NCBI RefSeq assembly: GCF_900167055.1
Contig: NZ_FUXP01000001.1
Coordinates: forward strand, 248,001 to 312,000
Source of the DNA: Lysobacter spongiicola DSM 21749
Lineage (GTDB): Bacteria; Pseudomonadota; Gammaproteobacteria; Xanthomonadales; Xanthomonadaceae
Length of the DNA: 64,000 nucleotides
Direction: 5' to 3'
Shown: positions 26,183-34,805 of the stretch, piece by piece
Layout of the letters: the number at the start of each line of letters is the position of its first letter
How positions within the stretch are numbered: position 1 is the first letter of the stretch
The notes under the pieces: model-generated
What the model was told of the DNA's origin: nothing
The model's input: the letters and a program-made list of their open reading frames with translations, nothing else
Database searches by the model: none
Translations under genes and position numbers: made by a program

Positions 26183-27112
26183 CTAGATCGGGCTCAGCGT
26201 CCCGAGCACTGCAACAACAATCAGGATCAAAATGGCCAGTGCGGATTCAGCCGCCACGCTCTGTCGCAGGGCGCGCACCTGCTGCGCAGGATCCCCGTTG
26301 GTCAGTGCCCGACCCAGGCGTGGCACCAGCGTCCATCGGTGCAGCGCTCCCAGGCCCAGCATTCCACCGAACAGAGCCAGTTTGAACAGCAGCAGGTTTC
26401 CGTAGGTGCTCTGCAGCAGCGTCGACAATGACCACGCGGTGAGATCCCCGTAGTGCGCGACGCCTGACACGACGAGCGCAGCAACAAAAATCGTTCCCAG
26501 CGTCGAAAATCCATGCAGGAAGTCATGCGTCGATCGCAGACGCTCGTTACCCGAGGCCTCCTTGCGGCGCAGGAGCATCCCCAGGAACATCAGGACCGCT
26601 GCTATCCAGCCGCCTGCCGCTAGAAGATGGACCAAGCCCGCAGCAAGTCGGACCGCGCCTGCCACGCCCTCGCCAGCGGCGGCGTGGCCGTTCCATGCCA
26701 GCGAAGCGAGTGCGCCGCCCGCCAGCGTCGCCGCCTGCGGGAAAGCGGACTCCACCTTCCCGCGGCGACGATGCCACCCGAGCACGGACATCATGGCGAT
26801 CAGCAGCACGCCTCTCGCCATGGCTGCGCGGCCTGCCGACGTCTCAAACAGATACCAGCCCAGCGATTCGCGATCAACGTCGGCGACCGGCATTCCCATG
26901 ATGCCCGCGGTCTTCAAGAAGACATCGGCCCCGGTGAGCACGAGCCCGAAGGCGGCACTCACCAACAGAACGCCCATGAATGGCCACCCGGCCAGGGCGT
27001 CGGCGAGTGCCGGTCGACGCGAACCGTACCAACCGAACAGTGGAACCCCGAAAAGCACCATGAGAACCAGATATTCGAGGAATCTCAGTGCATAAGCCGA
27101 GAGGTCGAACAT
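26183..27112 (-). CDS. copD: Copper resistance/uptake membrane protein CopD
   Basis: The 309-residue protein is CopD/PcoD, an eight-helix inner-membrane protein. Conserved histidines sit in the helices (SLAWNGHAAAGEG, LVHLLAAGGWIAAVLMF, VSGVAHYGDL, LGALHRWTLVPRL), thought to bind copper or haem. With CopC it is believed to bring periplasmic copper to the membrane or cytoplasm, possibly for enzyme loading. It begins 10 bases after the copC stop. Confidence 0.9.
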   Translation of the reverse strand: MFDLSAYALRFLEYLVLMVLFGVPLFGWYGSRRPALADALAGWPFMGVLLVSAAFGLVLTGADVFLKTAGIMGMPVADVDRESLGWYLFETSAGRAAMARGVLLIAMMSVLGWHRRRGKVESAFPQAATLAGGALASLAWNGHAAAGEGVAGAVRLAAGLVHLLAAGGWIAAVLMFLGMLLRRKEASGNERLRSTHDFLHGFSTLGTIFVAALVVSGVAHYGDLTAWSLSTLLQSTYGNLLLFKLALFGGMLGLGALHRWTLVPRLGRALTNGDPAQQVRALRQSVAAESALAILILIVVAVLGTLSPI

Positions 27113-27122
27113 TTGTTGCTCC

Positions 27123-27506
27123 TCAGCGCACCGTGAAACTGAAATTGCCGGTCATGGGGTGGTTGTCGCCTCCAACGGCGCGGTATTCCACGGTATAGAC
27201 GCCCGGAGTCAGCGGCTGGGGCAACTTGGCACGCAGGGTCTTACCGTTGTTGACGATCTCGGTCGTGAAATTCTCGATCGGCATGGTGGAACTCCCGTGC
27301 TTCATGAGCAACTTGAGACGCGACGCCCGCGGAATCAATGTTTCGTTGAACACGAGATCGATCTGGCCCGGCGAAGCCACCACCGCATTTGCCGCCGGTG
27401 TGGACTGCTGCAGCGCGGCGTGGGCGTGCGCGATCTGCAGGGAGAACTGCCCAGCCGCAATCGCGAGGACGAGCGCGAAGGAGCGAAGGACGTTTGATGA
27501 TTTCAT
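27123..27506 (-). CDS. copC: Periplasmic copper-binding protein CopC
   Basis: The 127-residue protein has a signal peptide cleaved before HAAL (…LQIAHA-HAALQQSTPA), leaving the N-terminal histidine that chelates Cu(II) in CopC. The beta-barrel motif VFNETLIPRASRL and the C-terminal GGDNHPMTGNFSFTV with its copper-binding histidine are present. The Met-rich Cu(I) loop is reduced to a single MKHGSS/MPIENF area, so it is probably a Cu(II)-only type. It is the first gene of copCD-tatABC. Confidence 0.92.
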   Translation of the reverse strand: MKSSNVLRSFALVLAIAAGQFSLQIAHAHAALQQSTPAANAVVASPGQIDLVFNETLIPRASRLKLLMKHGSSTMPIENFTTEIVNNGKTLRAKLPQPLTPGVYTVEYRAVGGDNHPMTGNFSFTVR

Positions 27507-27635
27507 AGGGATAAATCCTCATTGCGAATGTGATGCAAAGCCCCGTTCGGCGCCGTGCTGTGTTGGATCCGACAAGCGTTAGGTGTCGGGCTGTCACCGA
27601 AACCACGGTTGGTCGGCTTTTGATATTTGAGATGA

Positions 27636-27660
27636 GGATCCCGCCGCTCAGGCGGGATCC
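27636..27660 (-). terminator. Strong hairpin after the left csp gene
   Basis: GGATCCCGCC and GGCGGGATCC form a perfect 10-bp stem with loop GCTCA, ten bases after the csp stop in the direction of transcription. There is no long T run, so it may act as a weak intrinsic terminator or an RNA-stabilising 3' end between the left copper module and copC. Confidence 0.5.
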
Positions 27661-27669
27661 TCCGACGCA

Positions 27670-28020
27670 TCAGGCTGCCATGGCGCTACAGCTTTCAGCG
27701 CATCGCCGACAAACTTCGGCGCAGCGCCGCATCTCAGGGTCGTTCATGGCATCGCATGCTTCGGCGCACTGGCGGCAGATCTCCGCGCAGGCACTGCAAA
27801 CCACCGAGTGAGCGCTGGCGCCACGCAACATGGCGTCGGCGCTGGTGGCGCAGATATCGGCACACGTCGCCAGCAGGGCGATGTGCTCCGGGGCTGCGTG
27901 GGCACCTCCTTTGCTCAGGCAGTAGTTGATGGTCTCAAGGCAAATCGCGTGGCATTGCGTGCAGTTGTCGATGCACTCGTTCATGGCCTGGGACCGGTGG
28001 TCTTCGGAATGGTGAGTCAT
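27670..28020 (-). CDS. csp: Four-helix-bundle copper storage protein (Csp type)
   Basis: The 116-residue protein is rich in cysteine (16) in CxxxC-like spacing along predicted helices (NECIDNCTQCHAIC, CSACAEICRQCAEAC, CAEVCRRCAESC). This matches the DUF326/Csp proteins that fill the core of a four-helix bundle with Cu(I). There is no signal peptide, so it should be cytosolic, like Csp3. AGGAG precedes the ATG at 28020. A near-identical paralogue is at 46050. It closes the left copper module. Confidence 0.88.
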   Translation of the reverse strand: MTHHSEDHRSQAMNECIDNCTQCHAICLETINYCLSKGGAHAAPEHIALLATCADICATSADAMLRGASAHSVVCSACAEICRQCAEACDAMNDPEMRRCAEVCRRCAESCSAMAA

Positions 28021-28090
28021 GTGGATCTCCTGCTTCATCGCGGACGAGAATCGGCGCGCCCGCAACACCGCCCCCTGTTGCTGCGACGGA

Positions 28091-28615
28091 TCAGTGCTGT
28101 GCGAACGGTTCAGTGGTTCCGTCGCGATGGACCAGCTCGACCGTGTACGGCTGCTGTCGCCCCTCCGGAACCTCCATGCCGGGAGAACCAAGCGGCATCC
28201 CTGGGAGGACCAGGCCGCGTGCGTCCGGCTTTTCTTCGAGGAGGCGCTTGATGTCCTCGGCCGGGACATGGCCTTCGATGACGTATCCGTCGACCTCGGC
28301 CGTGTGGCAGGAGCCCTTTGCATAGGGGACACCCAGGCGCTCCTTGACCGGACCCAGGTCATCCATGTCATGCACATCCACGGTGAAGCCCGCCTTCTGC
28401 ACGTGGTCAACCCAGCTACCGCAGCACCCGCAGGTCGGGGTCTTGTGGACGGTCATGCGTGGCAGGGCGGCTGGAGTCGCGTCGGCTGTTTCCGGGACGA
28501 CCTGTGCAGTGGGCGCGATGGTGGACTGCGCGGGTGTCGCCGCCTGGGTGCAGGCACCCAGGCCGGCGACCGCAAAAGCCGCCCACGCCAGTCGGTTCAA
28601 TCTGCAGGTTTTCAT
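28091..28615 (-). CDS. DUF411 periplasmic metal-binding lipoprotein
   Basis: The 174-residue protein starts at an ATG preceded by GGAG and has a lipoprotein signal (WAAFAVAGLGAC). The mature part carries the DUF411 signature: HKTPTCGCCGSWVDH, GVPYAKGSCHTAEVDGYVIEGHVPAEDIKRLL and VLPGMPLGSPGME. DUF411 proteins are periplasmic and probably handle copper through the CGCC and SCHT residues. A last segment of about 20 residues is extra. The paralogue is at 44181. Confidence 0.85.
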   Translation of the reverse strand: MKTCRLNRLAWAAFAVAGLGACTQAATPAQSTIAPTAQVVPETADATPAALPRMTVHKTPTCGCCGSWVDHVQKAGFTVDVHDMDDLGPVKERLGVPYAKGSCHTAEVDGYVIEGHVPAEDIKRLLEEKPDARGLVLPGMPLGSPGMEVPEGRQQPYTVELVHRDGTTEPFAQH

Positions 28616-28629
28616 TTCTGGTTCTCCGC

Positions 28630-29139
28630 TCAGCGCCTGGTCCGCGAAGACCAGTGGATGTGGGCGATCCGCCAACCGTCGGTGGTCTGCTTCAGCACCA
28701 TGGTCTCGGTGCTCTGGACGGTCAGTGGCTTACCGTCTTTCTGGGCGTGCAGCTCGCTTTCGGTTCCGACCCATGCGAACTCACCAGCGGTGCGTGCACG
28801 CTGACGGAGCAGCTGGCGATGGGCGCCCTTGAGGAATGCCGCATCGCTGACTGCGTGATGACCCAGATATTCCTCGCGGCTGCGCTCGGCACCCCCGGAC
28901 TCGAGGATGAGGACGTCGGGAGCGAGCAGGGATCCGACCGTGGCCAGGTCGCCGCTGGAGAGGGCGGCGTTGAAGCGCTCCGCCACGTCGACGGCGGCCT
29001 TCGCGGCGGCCGGCACGTCTACGTCCGCCGCTGCCGCAGCGGCGGGGTGATGTGCATGCGACTGTGCCGTCTGCGCCATTGCGGGCGACACCATTGCCAG
29101 CATCAGCGCGAGGCCAGACGAAATTGCTGTTGCATTCAT
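28630..29139 (-). CDS. Secreted NTF2/SnoaL-like protein
   Basis: The 169-residue protein has a signal peptide ending SPAMA, a short His-rich stretch (SHAHHP) and one NTF2-like domain: AERFNAALSSGDLATVGSLLAPDVLILESGG, then STETMVLKQTTDGWRIAHIHWSS. NTF2-like folds bind small ligands; here the role is unknown. The protein is conserved in both copper modules beside the DUF411 and cytochrome genes, so it is likely a real part of the system. It is 14 bases from the DUF411 start. Confidence 0.75.
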   Translation of the reverse strand: MNATAISSGLALMLAMVSPAMAQTAQSHAHHPAAAAAADVDVPAAAKAAVDVAERFNAALSSGDLATVGSLLAPDVLILESGGAERSREEYLGHHAVSDAAFLKGAHRQLLRQRARTAGEFAWVGTESELHAQKDGKPLTVQSTETMVLKQTTDGWRIAHIHWSSRTRR

Positions 29140-29156
29140 TGTTCAACTCCAGGTTT

Positions 29157-29927
29157 TCAGTGAGTGTGCGCAGGGCCGTCTTCGGCCTCGGTCATATGGG
29201 GTGAAGGTGGAGACTGCACTTTGCCGTCGGCATGGCGATGCTCTACCGCGCGGACTTCTGTGTCGGTGACACGCGTTCCGTGGTCATCGTCCATACCCGG
29301 CGACTGCGCGTGCGGCATCGCGTCGCTCCCAGCTGTGGGCTGGGCAGGGTGATCCTCCGTCGCCGCCTCGTCATGGTCGTCGTCGTGTGTCTCGCCGCCG
29401 CCATGCGCGTGGCCTTCGCTGCTGTCGACCAGTTCCCTGTATGCAGCCGCGTCGAGCGTGGGCAGCACCTGCAGGAACGCGGCCATGTTCCATATGTACT
29501 CGTCCTCCATGTTCTTGCCCCAGGCGGGCATGCCGCTTGCTTTGATCCCGTGCTTGATCACCCAGAACGCTTTTGGCGCATCGACCCCGTACTGGCTGAG
29601 GTTGGGCGGGGCTGGATACAGGCCTTGGCTCATCTCTGTTTCGGCCATCGATGGAGCCAGGTGGCACCCGGCGCACATCGCTGCGTAGTTGCCCGCGCCC
29701 TGCACGATTCTCGCTGGATCGTCCAGGCCCGGCGGGACGTCCAACCTTCCCGCACGCGCCAGGATGGAGCGCTCGCGTGCGGTCTCGAGCACAAAGTGCA
29801 CGGGCCTGGTGTGCATGTCATCCGCGGCGACGTTGTATACGCCGCTCCAGATAAAGCCCGCCGCGCCCACTGCGGCAACCAGGGGAACTCCGATCAGCCA
29901 AACACGCTTGCGAGTCTTCGGTTGCAT
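29157..29927 (-). CDS. Membrane-anchored cytochrome c with His-rich tail
   Basis: The 256-residue protein has an N-terminal anchor helix (VWLIGVPLVAAVGAAGFIW) and a single class-I haem site, CAGCH at residues 85-89. The probable methionine ligand is in GIKASGMPAWG. After the domain (about residue 170) comes an 85-residue tail full of His, Asp and Glu (HAHGGGETHDDDHDE…). It faces the periplasm. The tail suggests copper binding, and the haem a role in electron transfer to or from CopA-type oxidases; this is inference. It lies 13 bases after copB. The paralogue is at 42922. Confidence 0.82.
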   Translation of the reverse strand: MQPKTRKRVWLIGVPLVAAVGAAGFIWSGVYNVAADDMHTRPVHFVLETARERSILARAGRLDVPPGLDDPARIVQGAGNYAAMCAGCHLAPSMAETEMSQGLYPAPPNLSQYGVDAPKAFWVIKHGIKASGMPAWGKNMEDEYIWNMAAFLQVLPTLDAAAYRELVDSSEGHAHGGGETHDDDHDEAATEDHPAQPTAGSDAMPHAQSPGMDDDHGTRVTDTEVRAVEHRHADGKVQSPPSPHMTEAEDGPAHTH

Positions 29928-29940
29928 ACGAGTACTCCGA

Positions 29941-31089
29941 TCAGAACCAGATCCTCACGCCCGCCACGATACGGGTGTCGTCGACATCACCGGACTCCGC
30001 GCGACGGAAGTCTGCGGTTCCGCCGTAGGCACGCTCCCAGACCACGCCGACATACGGCGCGAACTGTCGATGGAACTCGTAGCGCAGCCGGAAACCGGCT
30101 TCGACCTTGCTCAGCCCGCTGCCGATTCCAACCGCCGGATCATCCTTGCTCCAGGCTTCGCCCTCGACCAGCCACTGGCCGATCAACCGGTTGGTGAACA
30201 GCATTTCGTATTCGGCTTCCGCGCCGAGACCGACCTGGCCGGACTCGCCCACGTAGGCGGTCGCTTCGACTTCGAACTTGTACGGGGCGAGACCGATGAC
30301 ACCAAGCGCGGCATAGGTGCGCGATGGACCGCCGTCGAAACCGAAGTCATGGCGGACACCGGCGACCGCGTCCCACCAGGGGGCGATGGCCCGACCGTAC
30401 AGGACTTCCACATCCGCCGACTCGGTGGATCCGCCCGCACGCTCGCCCTCGCTGCGGAGCCAGAGCCGGTTCAAGTCGGAGCCGACCCAGGCTTTCGCTT
30501 CCCAGGCCATGCCGGTGCCGTCCTCATCCGCGTCCCAGGCCTCAAGCCGGTCAAGCGACCAGTAGGAGTTGATCGATTCGCCGTGTATCACGTGCGCGTC
30601 GAGGTCCTGGAACGCCGCGGCCCGATCGGCCGCGGTGATGGCAGGAATAGGCTCGCGCGGCTCCGCGGTCGCCGGGAGATCCTGGCTGGCACCAGGCTGA
30701 TGGCCCATGGACGCGTGGTCCATTCCCGCGTGGTCCATCCCGGAGCTGTCCATGCTGGAGTGGTCCATTCTGGAGTGATCCATCGTGGAGTGATCGTCGC
30801 CGGTCGTGTCTGCGGCCCCTTGCTTCATGGCGCCGTGGTCCATGCTGGCGTGGTCCATGGTCCCGTGGTCATCGGAACTCTTGGCGGGCGGAGTTGGCTG
30901 ATGACCCGCGTGCGGGTCATCAGGCTTGGCCGGCGCCGGAGTTGCAGCTGGAGCTGGCTTCGCTGCCGCGTGGTGCGCGGTGTGGTCCGTCTCCTGCGCC
31001 CACGCCGGCGCGAAGCCCGCTGCGAGAGACAATGCGGAGGCCAGGCCGACGGCCAGGGGATGACGACTTGAAAGGATCATGGCGTTCAT
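29941..31089 (-). CDS. copB: Outer-membrane copper resistance protein CopB
   Basis: The 382-residue protein has a signal peptide, a Met/His-rich region with DHxxMxH units (DHASMDHGAMK, DHSRMDHSSM, DHAGMDHASMGH) and a C-terminal beta-barrel of the CopB/PcoB type. The barrel includes AWVGSDLNRLWLRSEGE, EVLYGRAIAPWWDAVAGVRHDF and a terminal aromatic GVRIWF. It binds copper at the outer membrane. The start overlaps the copA stop by ATGA, the usual copAB coupling. It is shorter than the copy at 41374, mainly in the repeat region. Confidence 0.9.
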   Translation of the reverse strand: MNAMILSSRHPLAVGLASALSLAAGFAPAWAQETDHTAHHAAAKPAPAATPAPAKPDDPHAGHQPTPPAKSSDDHGTMDHASMDHGAMKQGAADTTGDDHSTMDHSRMDHSSMDSSGMDHAGMDHASMGHQPGASQDLPATAEPREPIPAITAADRAAAFQDLDAHVIHGESINSYWSLDRLEAWDADEDGTGMAWEAKAWVGSDLNRLWLRSEGERAGGSTESADVEVLYGRAIAPWWDAVAGVRHDFGFDGGPSRTYAALGVIGLAPYKFEVEATAYVGESGQVGLGAEAEYEMLFTNRLIGQWLVEGEAWSKDDPAVGIGSGLSKVEAGFRLRYEFHRQFAPYVGVVWERAYGGTADFRRAESGDVDDTRIVAGVRIWF

Positions 31090-32936
31090 TCCTCCACCCG
31101 CACTTCGCGGAACATGCCGGCTTCCATGTGGTAGAGCAGGTGGCAGTGGTAGGCCCAGCGGCCGAGCGCATCGGCGCGCACCCGGTAGCTGCGTCTGCTG
31201 CCCGGCGGCATGTCGATGGTGTGCTTGCGCACCATGAAGTTGCCGGATTCGTCCTCCAGGTCGCTCCACATGCCGTGGAGGTGGATCGGATGCGACATCA
31301 TCGTGTCGTTGACCAGCACGATCCGCATGCGCTCGCCGTAGTTCAGCCGCAGCGGCTCCGCGTCAGCAAACTTCACTCCGTTGAACGACCACGCGAAGCG
31401 CTCCATGTGGCCGGTCAGGTGCAACTCGACTGTGCGTCCGGGCTCGCGCCCGTCGGGGTCGCGGAACGTGCTTCGCAGGTCGGCGTAGCTCAGCACGCGG
31501 CGGCCGTTGTCGCGCAGGCCGATGCCCGGATCATCCAGCTTGGGCGTGGGTGCCATCGTCTGCATGTCGACCAGGGGGTTGCCGGTTTCGGTGGCAGGGT
31601 GTTCCTGCATTCCGTCGGCGCCGTGATCCATGCCGGCCATGCTTTCGCCGGCCATCGCGCCTCCGGCCATCGACGACATGTCGTGGCCGCTGTGGTCCAT
31701 TCCGGCCATCGCACCGCCGGCCATTGCCCCCTGAGACATCGAAGACATGTCGTGACCGCCGCCACCCATTCCGCCGTGGCCCATGTCGTCCATGGTGAGG
31801 AGTGGCTTGGGGTCGACGTTGGGCACGGGCGCCCGCAACCCCTCCCTGACGGCGAGCGTGCCGCTGATGTAGCCGGTGCGGCCGGTGTCCTGCGCGAAGA
31901 TAGTGAACGCATCCTGCCCGGTCGGTTCGACGATGACGTCGAACGTCTCGGCCGTGGCGATGCGGAACTCATCGACCGTGACCGGATGCACGTACTGGCC
32001 ATCGGCTGCGACCACGGTCATCTTCAGGCCCGGAATGCGCACGTCGAAGTACGTCATCGCGGACCCGTTGATGAAGCGGAGGCGGACCTTCTCGCCCGAC
32101 CGGAACAGGCCGGTCCAGTTGCCGAGCGAAGTCGTGCCGTTCATGAGGAAGGTATAGGTGTTGCCGTTGACGTCCGACAGGTCGGTCGGGGTCATCCGCA
32201 TCTGGCCCCACATCTTGCGGTCTTCGACCGTGGCGGCCAGGCCGTGCTGCTTCACGTCATCGAAGAAGTCGCCAACCGTCTGCTTGGAGAAGTTGTCGAA
32301 ATCCGACCGCTTCTTGAGTCTGGCGAATAGGCTGTTCGGATCGAGGTCGGTCCAGTCGCTGAGCATGACCACGTAATCGCGGTCATACGCGAACGGCTCG
32401 GGATCGATTGGATCGATCACCAATGGCCCGTACAGGCCCGCCTGCTCTTGGAAACCGGAGTGGCTGTGATACCAGTACGTACCGCCTTGCACCACATTGA
32501 AGCGGTACTGGTAAGTCTCGCCGCGGTTGATGCCGTCGAAGCTCAAACCGGGCACGCCGTCCATGTTGGCGGGCAGCAGGATGCCGTGCCAGTGGATCGA
32601 CGCCTGCTCGCCATGAATCGAGCCGGGGGGCAGGGCATTGCGGACCCGCAGGTTGACGGTGGTGCCCTCGCGCCAGCGCAGCAAGGGCGCGGGAATCGAT
32701 CCGTTGACCGTGATCGCAGGGCGGGTGACGCCGGTGAAGTTCATCGGCGTCTCGCCAATGGTCAAGTCGAACTCGGTGCCGCTCAGGGTTTGCAGCGGCT
32801 GGGCAGCGCCGCTGGCGGCAAACGCCGGCAAGCGCCAAAGCCCCATGCCGACAGCAACGCCGCCGGCGGCCAGACCGGTGACAAAACGACGTCGCGAGGG
32901 CGCCGGCGGGGGGGAGCCGGAAGAATCGGTGGGCAT
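31086..32936 (-). CDS. copA: Multicopper oxidase CopA (copper resistance)
   Basis: The 616-residue periplasmic multicopper oxidase has a Tat signal (SRRRFVTG, residues 14-21), three cupredoxin domains and the copper ligands HWHGI, YWYHSHS, HPIHLHGMW and YHCHLLYHMEAGM. A Met/His/Gly-rich insert (about residues 385-450, e.g. GAMAGGAMAGMDHSGHDMSSM) should bind extra copper. It oxidises Cu(I) to Cu(II) in the periplasm. I place the start at 32936, since it follows a GGAG site and puts the twin arginine near the N-terminus. The export route is the Tat system encoded at 24589-26077. Confidence 0.93.
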   Translation of the reverse strand: MPTDSSGSPPPAPSRRRFVTGLAAGGVAVGMGLWRLPAFAASGAAQPLQTLSGTEFDLTIGETPMNFTGVTRPAITVNGSIPAPLLRWREGTTVNLRVRNALPPGSIHGEQASIHWHGILLPANMDGVPGLSFDGINRGETYQYRFNVVQGGTYWYHSHSGFQEQAGLYGPLVIDPIDPEPFAYDRDYVVMLSDWTDLDPNSLFARLKKRSDFDNFSKQTVGDFFDDVKQHGLAATVEDRKMWGQMRMTPTDLSDVNGNTYTFLMNGTTSLGNWTGLFRSGEKVRLRFINGSAMTYFDVRIPGLKMTVVAADGQYVHPVTVDEFRIATAETFDVIVEPTGQDAFTIFAQDTGRTGYISGTLAVREGLRAPVPNVDPKPLLTMDDMGHGGMGGGGHDMSSMSQGAMAGGAMAGMDHSGHDMSSMAGGAMAGESMAGMDHGADGMQEHPATETGNPLVDMQTMAPTPKLDDPGIGLRDNGRRVLSYADLRSTFRDPDGREPGRTVELHLTGHMERFAWSFNGVKFADAEPLRLNYGERMRIVLVNDTMMSHPIHLHGMWSDLEDESGNFMVRKHTIDMPPGSRRSYRVRADALGRWAYHCHLLYHMEAGMFREVRVEE

Positions 32937-33070
32937 GGAAACACTCCGTGAATTCGGGAAAGTCGGTATCCGCGGGAAAGCGGAATCATTCGACATCTGC
33001 TGGCGCCGCGCCGATGGCACAAGCGCGTAGTCAGCAAGTCGGAACGGCCGCCCGTCAAGGGCGCCGGGAC

Positions 33071-33472
33071 TTAGCGAACCGGAGGTCGGTAGCGACTTTG
33101 AAGCGACGGGGCCGGGCGGTCGGCCAAGGCCGGACCAGCGGCCAGGATGTGCGACGTCATCCCCCAGCCTTGGGCCGGTGCCGTGAGTGTCCCCAGTATT
33201 CCTGCCGGGCAGACAACCGCGCAATCTGCACCCTCACAGCAATCGATTGCCGTGGAATGGTTGCCAGACAATGCCGCTTCGACGGCAGGAGCTGCCTCGG
33301 CATGTTCCCCGCAGACTGCATGATCGTCTTCAGCAGGCGCTGGGGCGGGCATGGAGCTGACCATGGCCAAGTGCTGCACATGCATCTGCGTGGCCGCCAC
33401 CGCGAGTCCCGATCCATTGAGGACCAGGGCGATGCAAACCAGTACACGCAGTAGAAGGTGCTGGAGCGACAT
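33071..33472 (-). CDS. copL: CopL-family metal-binding protein
   Basis: The 133-residue protein has a signal peptide (LVCIALVLNGSGLAVA) and a cysteine/histidine-containing core with IDCCEGADCAVVCPAG. This matches CopL, a small protein encoded directly upstream of copAB in Xanthomonas relatives and needed for copper-dependent copAB expression. The mechanism is not settled. It lies 134 bases upstream of copA on the same strand. The paralogue is at 38955. Confidence 0.8.
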   Translation of the reverse strand: MSLQHLLLRVLVCIALVLNGSGLAVAATQMHVQHLAMVSSMPAPAPAEDDHAVCGEHAEAAPAVEAALSGNHSTAIDCCEGADCAVVCPAGILGTLTAPAQGWGMTSHILAAGPALADRPAPSLQSRYRPPVR

Positions 33473-33596
33473 ATCGGGCTACATTAACCAAAACATGTTG
33501 GCATTGCCGGGAATTCCCTGAACCGTCGCTCAACGATGGTCAAGGAACGTCGCCCAAGAAGTCGACAAGCGGGGTCCGCCATCGGCACATGAGCGG

Positions 33597-34505
33597 TCAC
33601 TGCGCCAGGCCGTGTATCAGACGTGCAGCAACCCTGGCCGTAATGTTGTCCCGATCCAGCGGAGGACAAAGCTCGGCGATATCGCAGACTTTCACCCGGC
33701 CCGTGCTCAACGTGGCGGCGATGAGTGGCTCCAGCACCTCTTGGGTGATGCCCCGGGCATTGGGCGCGCTGACGCCAGGCGCCGCAGCATGGGGGAGGAC
33801 GTCGAGGCAGATGGTCAGGTAGATCGAGTCGGCTGGTTGCAACCACTGCAGAAGCCGCTCGACTTGCGCGCACGAATTCGCCAGCGTCATTTCCTCGTCC
33901 ATCAAAAAACGCGTGTCCGTCTCCCGAGCGGTGTGAAACAGACGTCGCGTGTTGGATGCGCTGCTGACCCCGAGACAAAAGTAGTCCAGCGCAATGCCAT
34001 GTTTGTCGGCGTGCTGGATGGCTTGGCGGAACGGGGTTCCGGAGGTGGCGATCGGGCTGTCGCGCAGGTCGAAGTGTGCATCCAGGTTGACGATGGCGAT
34101 GCGCCCGGCATCGCGGTTGTTTGCCAATCCCAGATAGCTGGCGAAAGCGATTTCGTGTCCACCGCCCATGCCAACCGGAAAATGGCCATCCGACAGTAAT
34201 TCAGTCAGGCGGTCGGCGTAGCGCTGTTGCGCGCTTTCCAGATCGCCGTCGGTGCAGGCGATGTCGCCTGCGTCATACAGAGGGCGCGAGTGGGTGACAG
34301 GCAGGTTGGCCAGGGCCAGTCGCAACGCCGATGGGCCTTGTGCCGCGCCGGTCCGGCCGTTGTTCCTGCGCACGCCTTCGTCGCTGGCAAATCCCAGCAG
34401 AGCGATGCCCGGGGTGGCGTGGCGTTCCATTGGACGCACGATCTGGTGCCAGCGGAAGGTCTCGGGGTCCGCTTCGTCATCGATTCGACCGTGCCAGCTT
34501 TCCAT
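33597..34505 (-). CDS. hutG: Formimidoylglutamase (arginase family)
   Basis: The 302-residue ureohydrolase has the manganese-binding motifs GMGGGHEIAF, NLDAHFDLR and ICLDVLPHAAAPG. The start region (RNNGRTGAAQGPSALR) fits HutG, which splits N-formimidoyl-glutamate in histidine breakdown. One point is unusual: the common SxDxD motif reads CLDVLPHAAAPGVS, so one acidic ligand appears replaced by leucine/proline surroundings. It is preceded only by a hutH tail, so the pathway genes are otherwise absent here. The ATG at 34505 lies 10 bases after the hutH-fragment stop. Confidence 0.82.
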   Translation of the reverse strand: MESWHGRIDDEADPETFRWHQIVRPMERHATPGIALLGFASDEGVRRNNGRTGAAQGPSALRLALANLPVTHSRPLYDAGDIACTDGDLESAQQRYADRLTELLSDGHFPVGMGGGHEIAFASYLGLANNRDAGRIAIVNLDAHFDLRDSPIATSGTPFRQAIQHADKHGIALDYFCLGVSSASNTRRLFHTARETDTRFLMDEEMTLANSCAQVERLLQWLQPADSIYLTICLDVLPHAAAPGVSAPNARGITQEVLEPLIAATLSTGRVKVCDIAELCPPLDRDNITARVAARLIHGLAQ

Positions 34506-34515
34506 CAGTTGTCCA

Positions 34516-34731
34516 TCAGCCCAGCTCGTCCGGGAACTCGGTGCGTACCAGTTCGGCGAGCCGGCCGCTGACAATCAACGTGTCCGCCGCCGCGATCTCG
34601 GGGGCGAAGTAACGATCTTCGTCGTAGCGGGGGACGACCGTGCGGATCAGGTCGAACGCCTGTTCGAGCCGGACCGAGGAGACCCCGGTATCGCGGGCGG
34701 CGAAAGATCCACTGTCGGGCGTGTCAATTCC
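34516..34731 (-). pseudogene. hutH: Histidine ammonia-lyase C-terminal fragment
   Basis: A frame ending in TGA at 34516 encodes RLEQAFDLIRTVVPRYDEDR and then YFAPEIAAADTLIVSGRLAELV. This matches the extreme C-terminus of HutH (LEQA…VPxYxEDRxFAPDIxAA). Upstream the frame meets a stop at 34732, and nothing of the 450 preceding HutH residues remains. It sits directly in front of hutG, the normal hut order, so the left end of a hut operon was cut off here by a rearrangement. Confidence 0.7.
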
Positions 34732-34805
34732 TCAGCCAACACGGGCGATCACGCCAGCGACGATGATCTCGTTCTCCTAGTTTGAGGGCCGTTCCCGTAC
34801 GCGGG

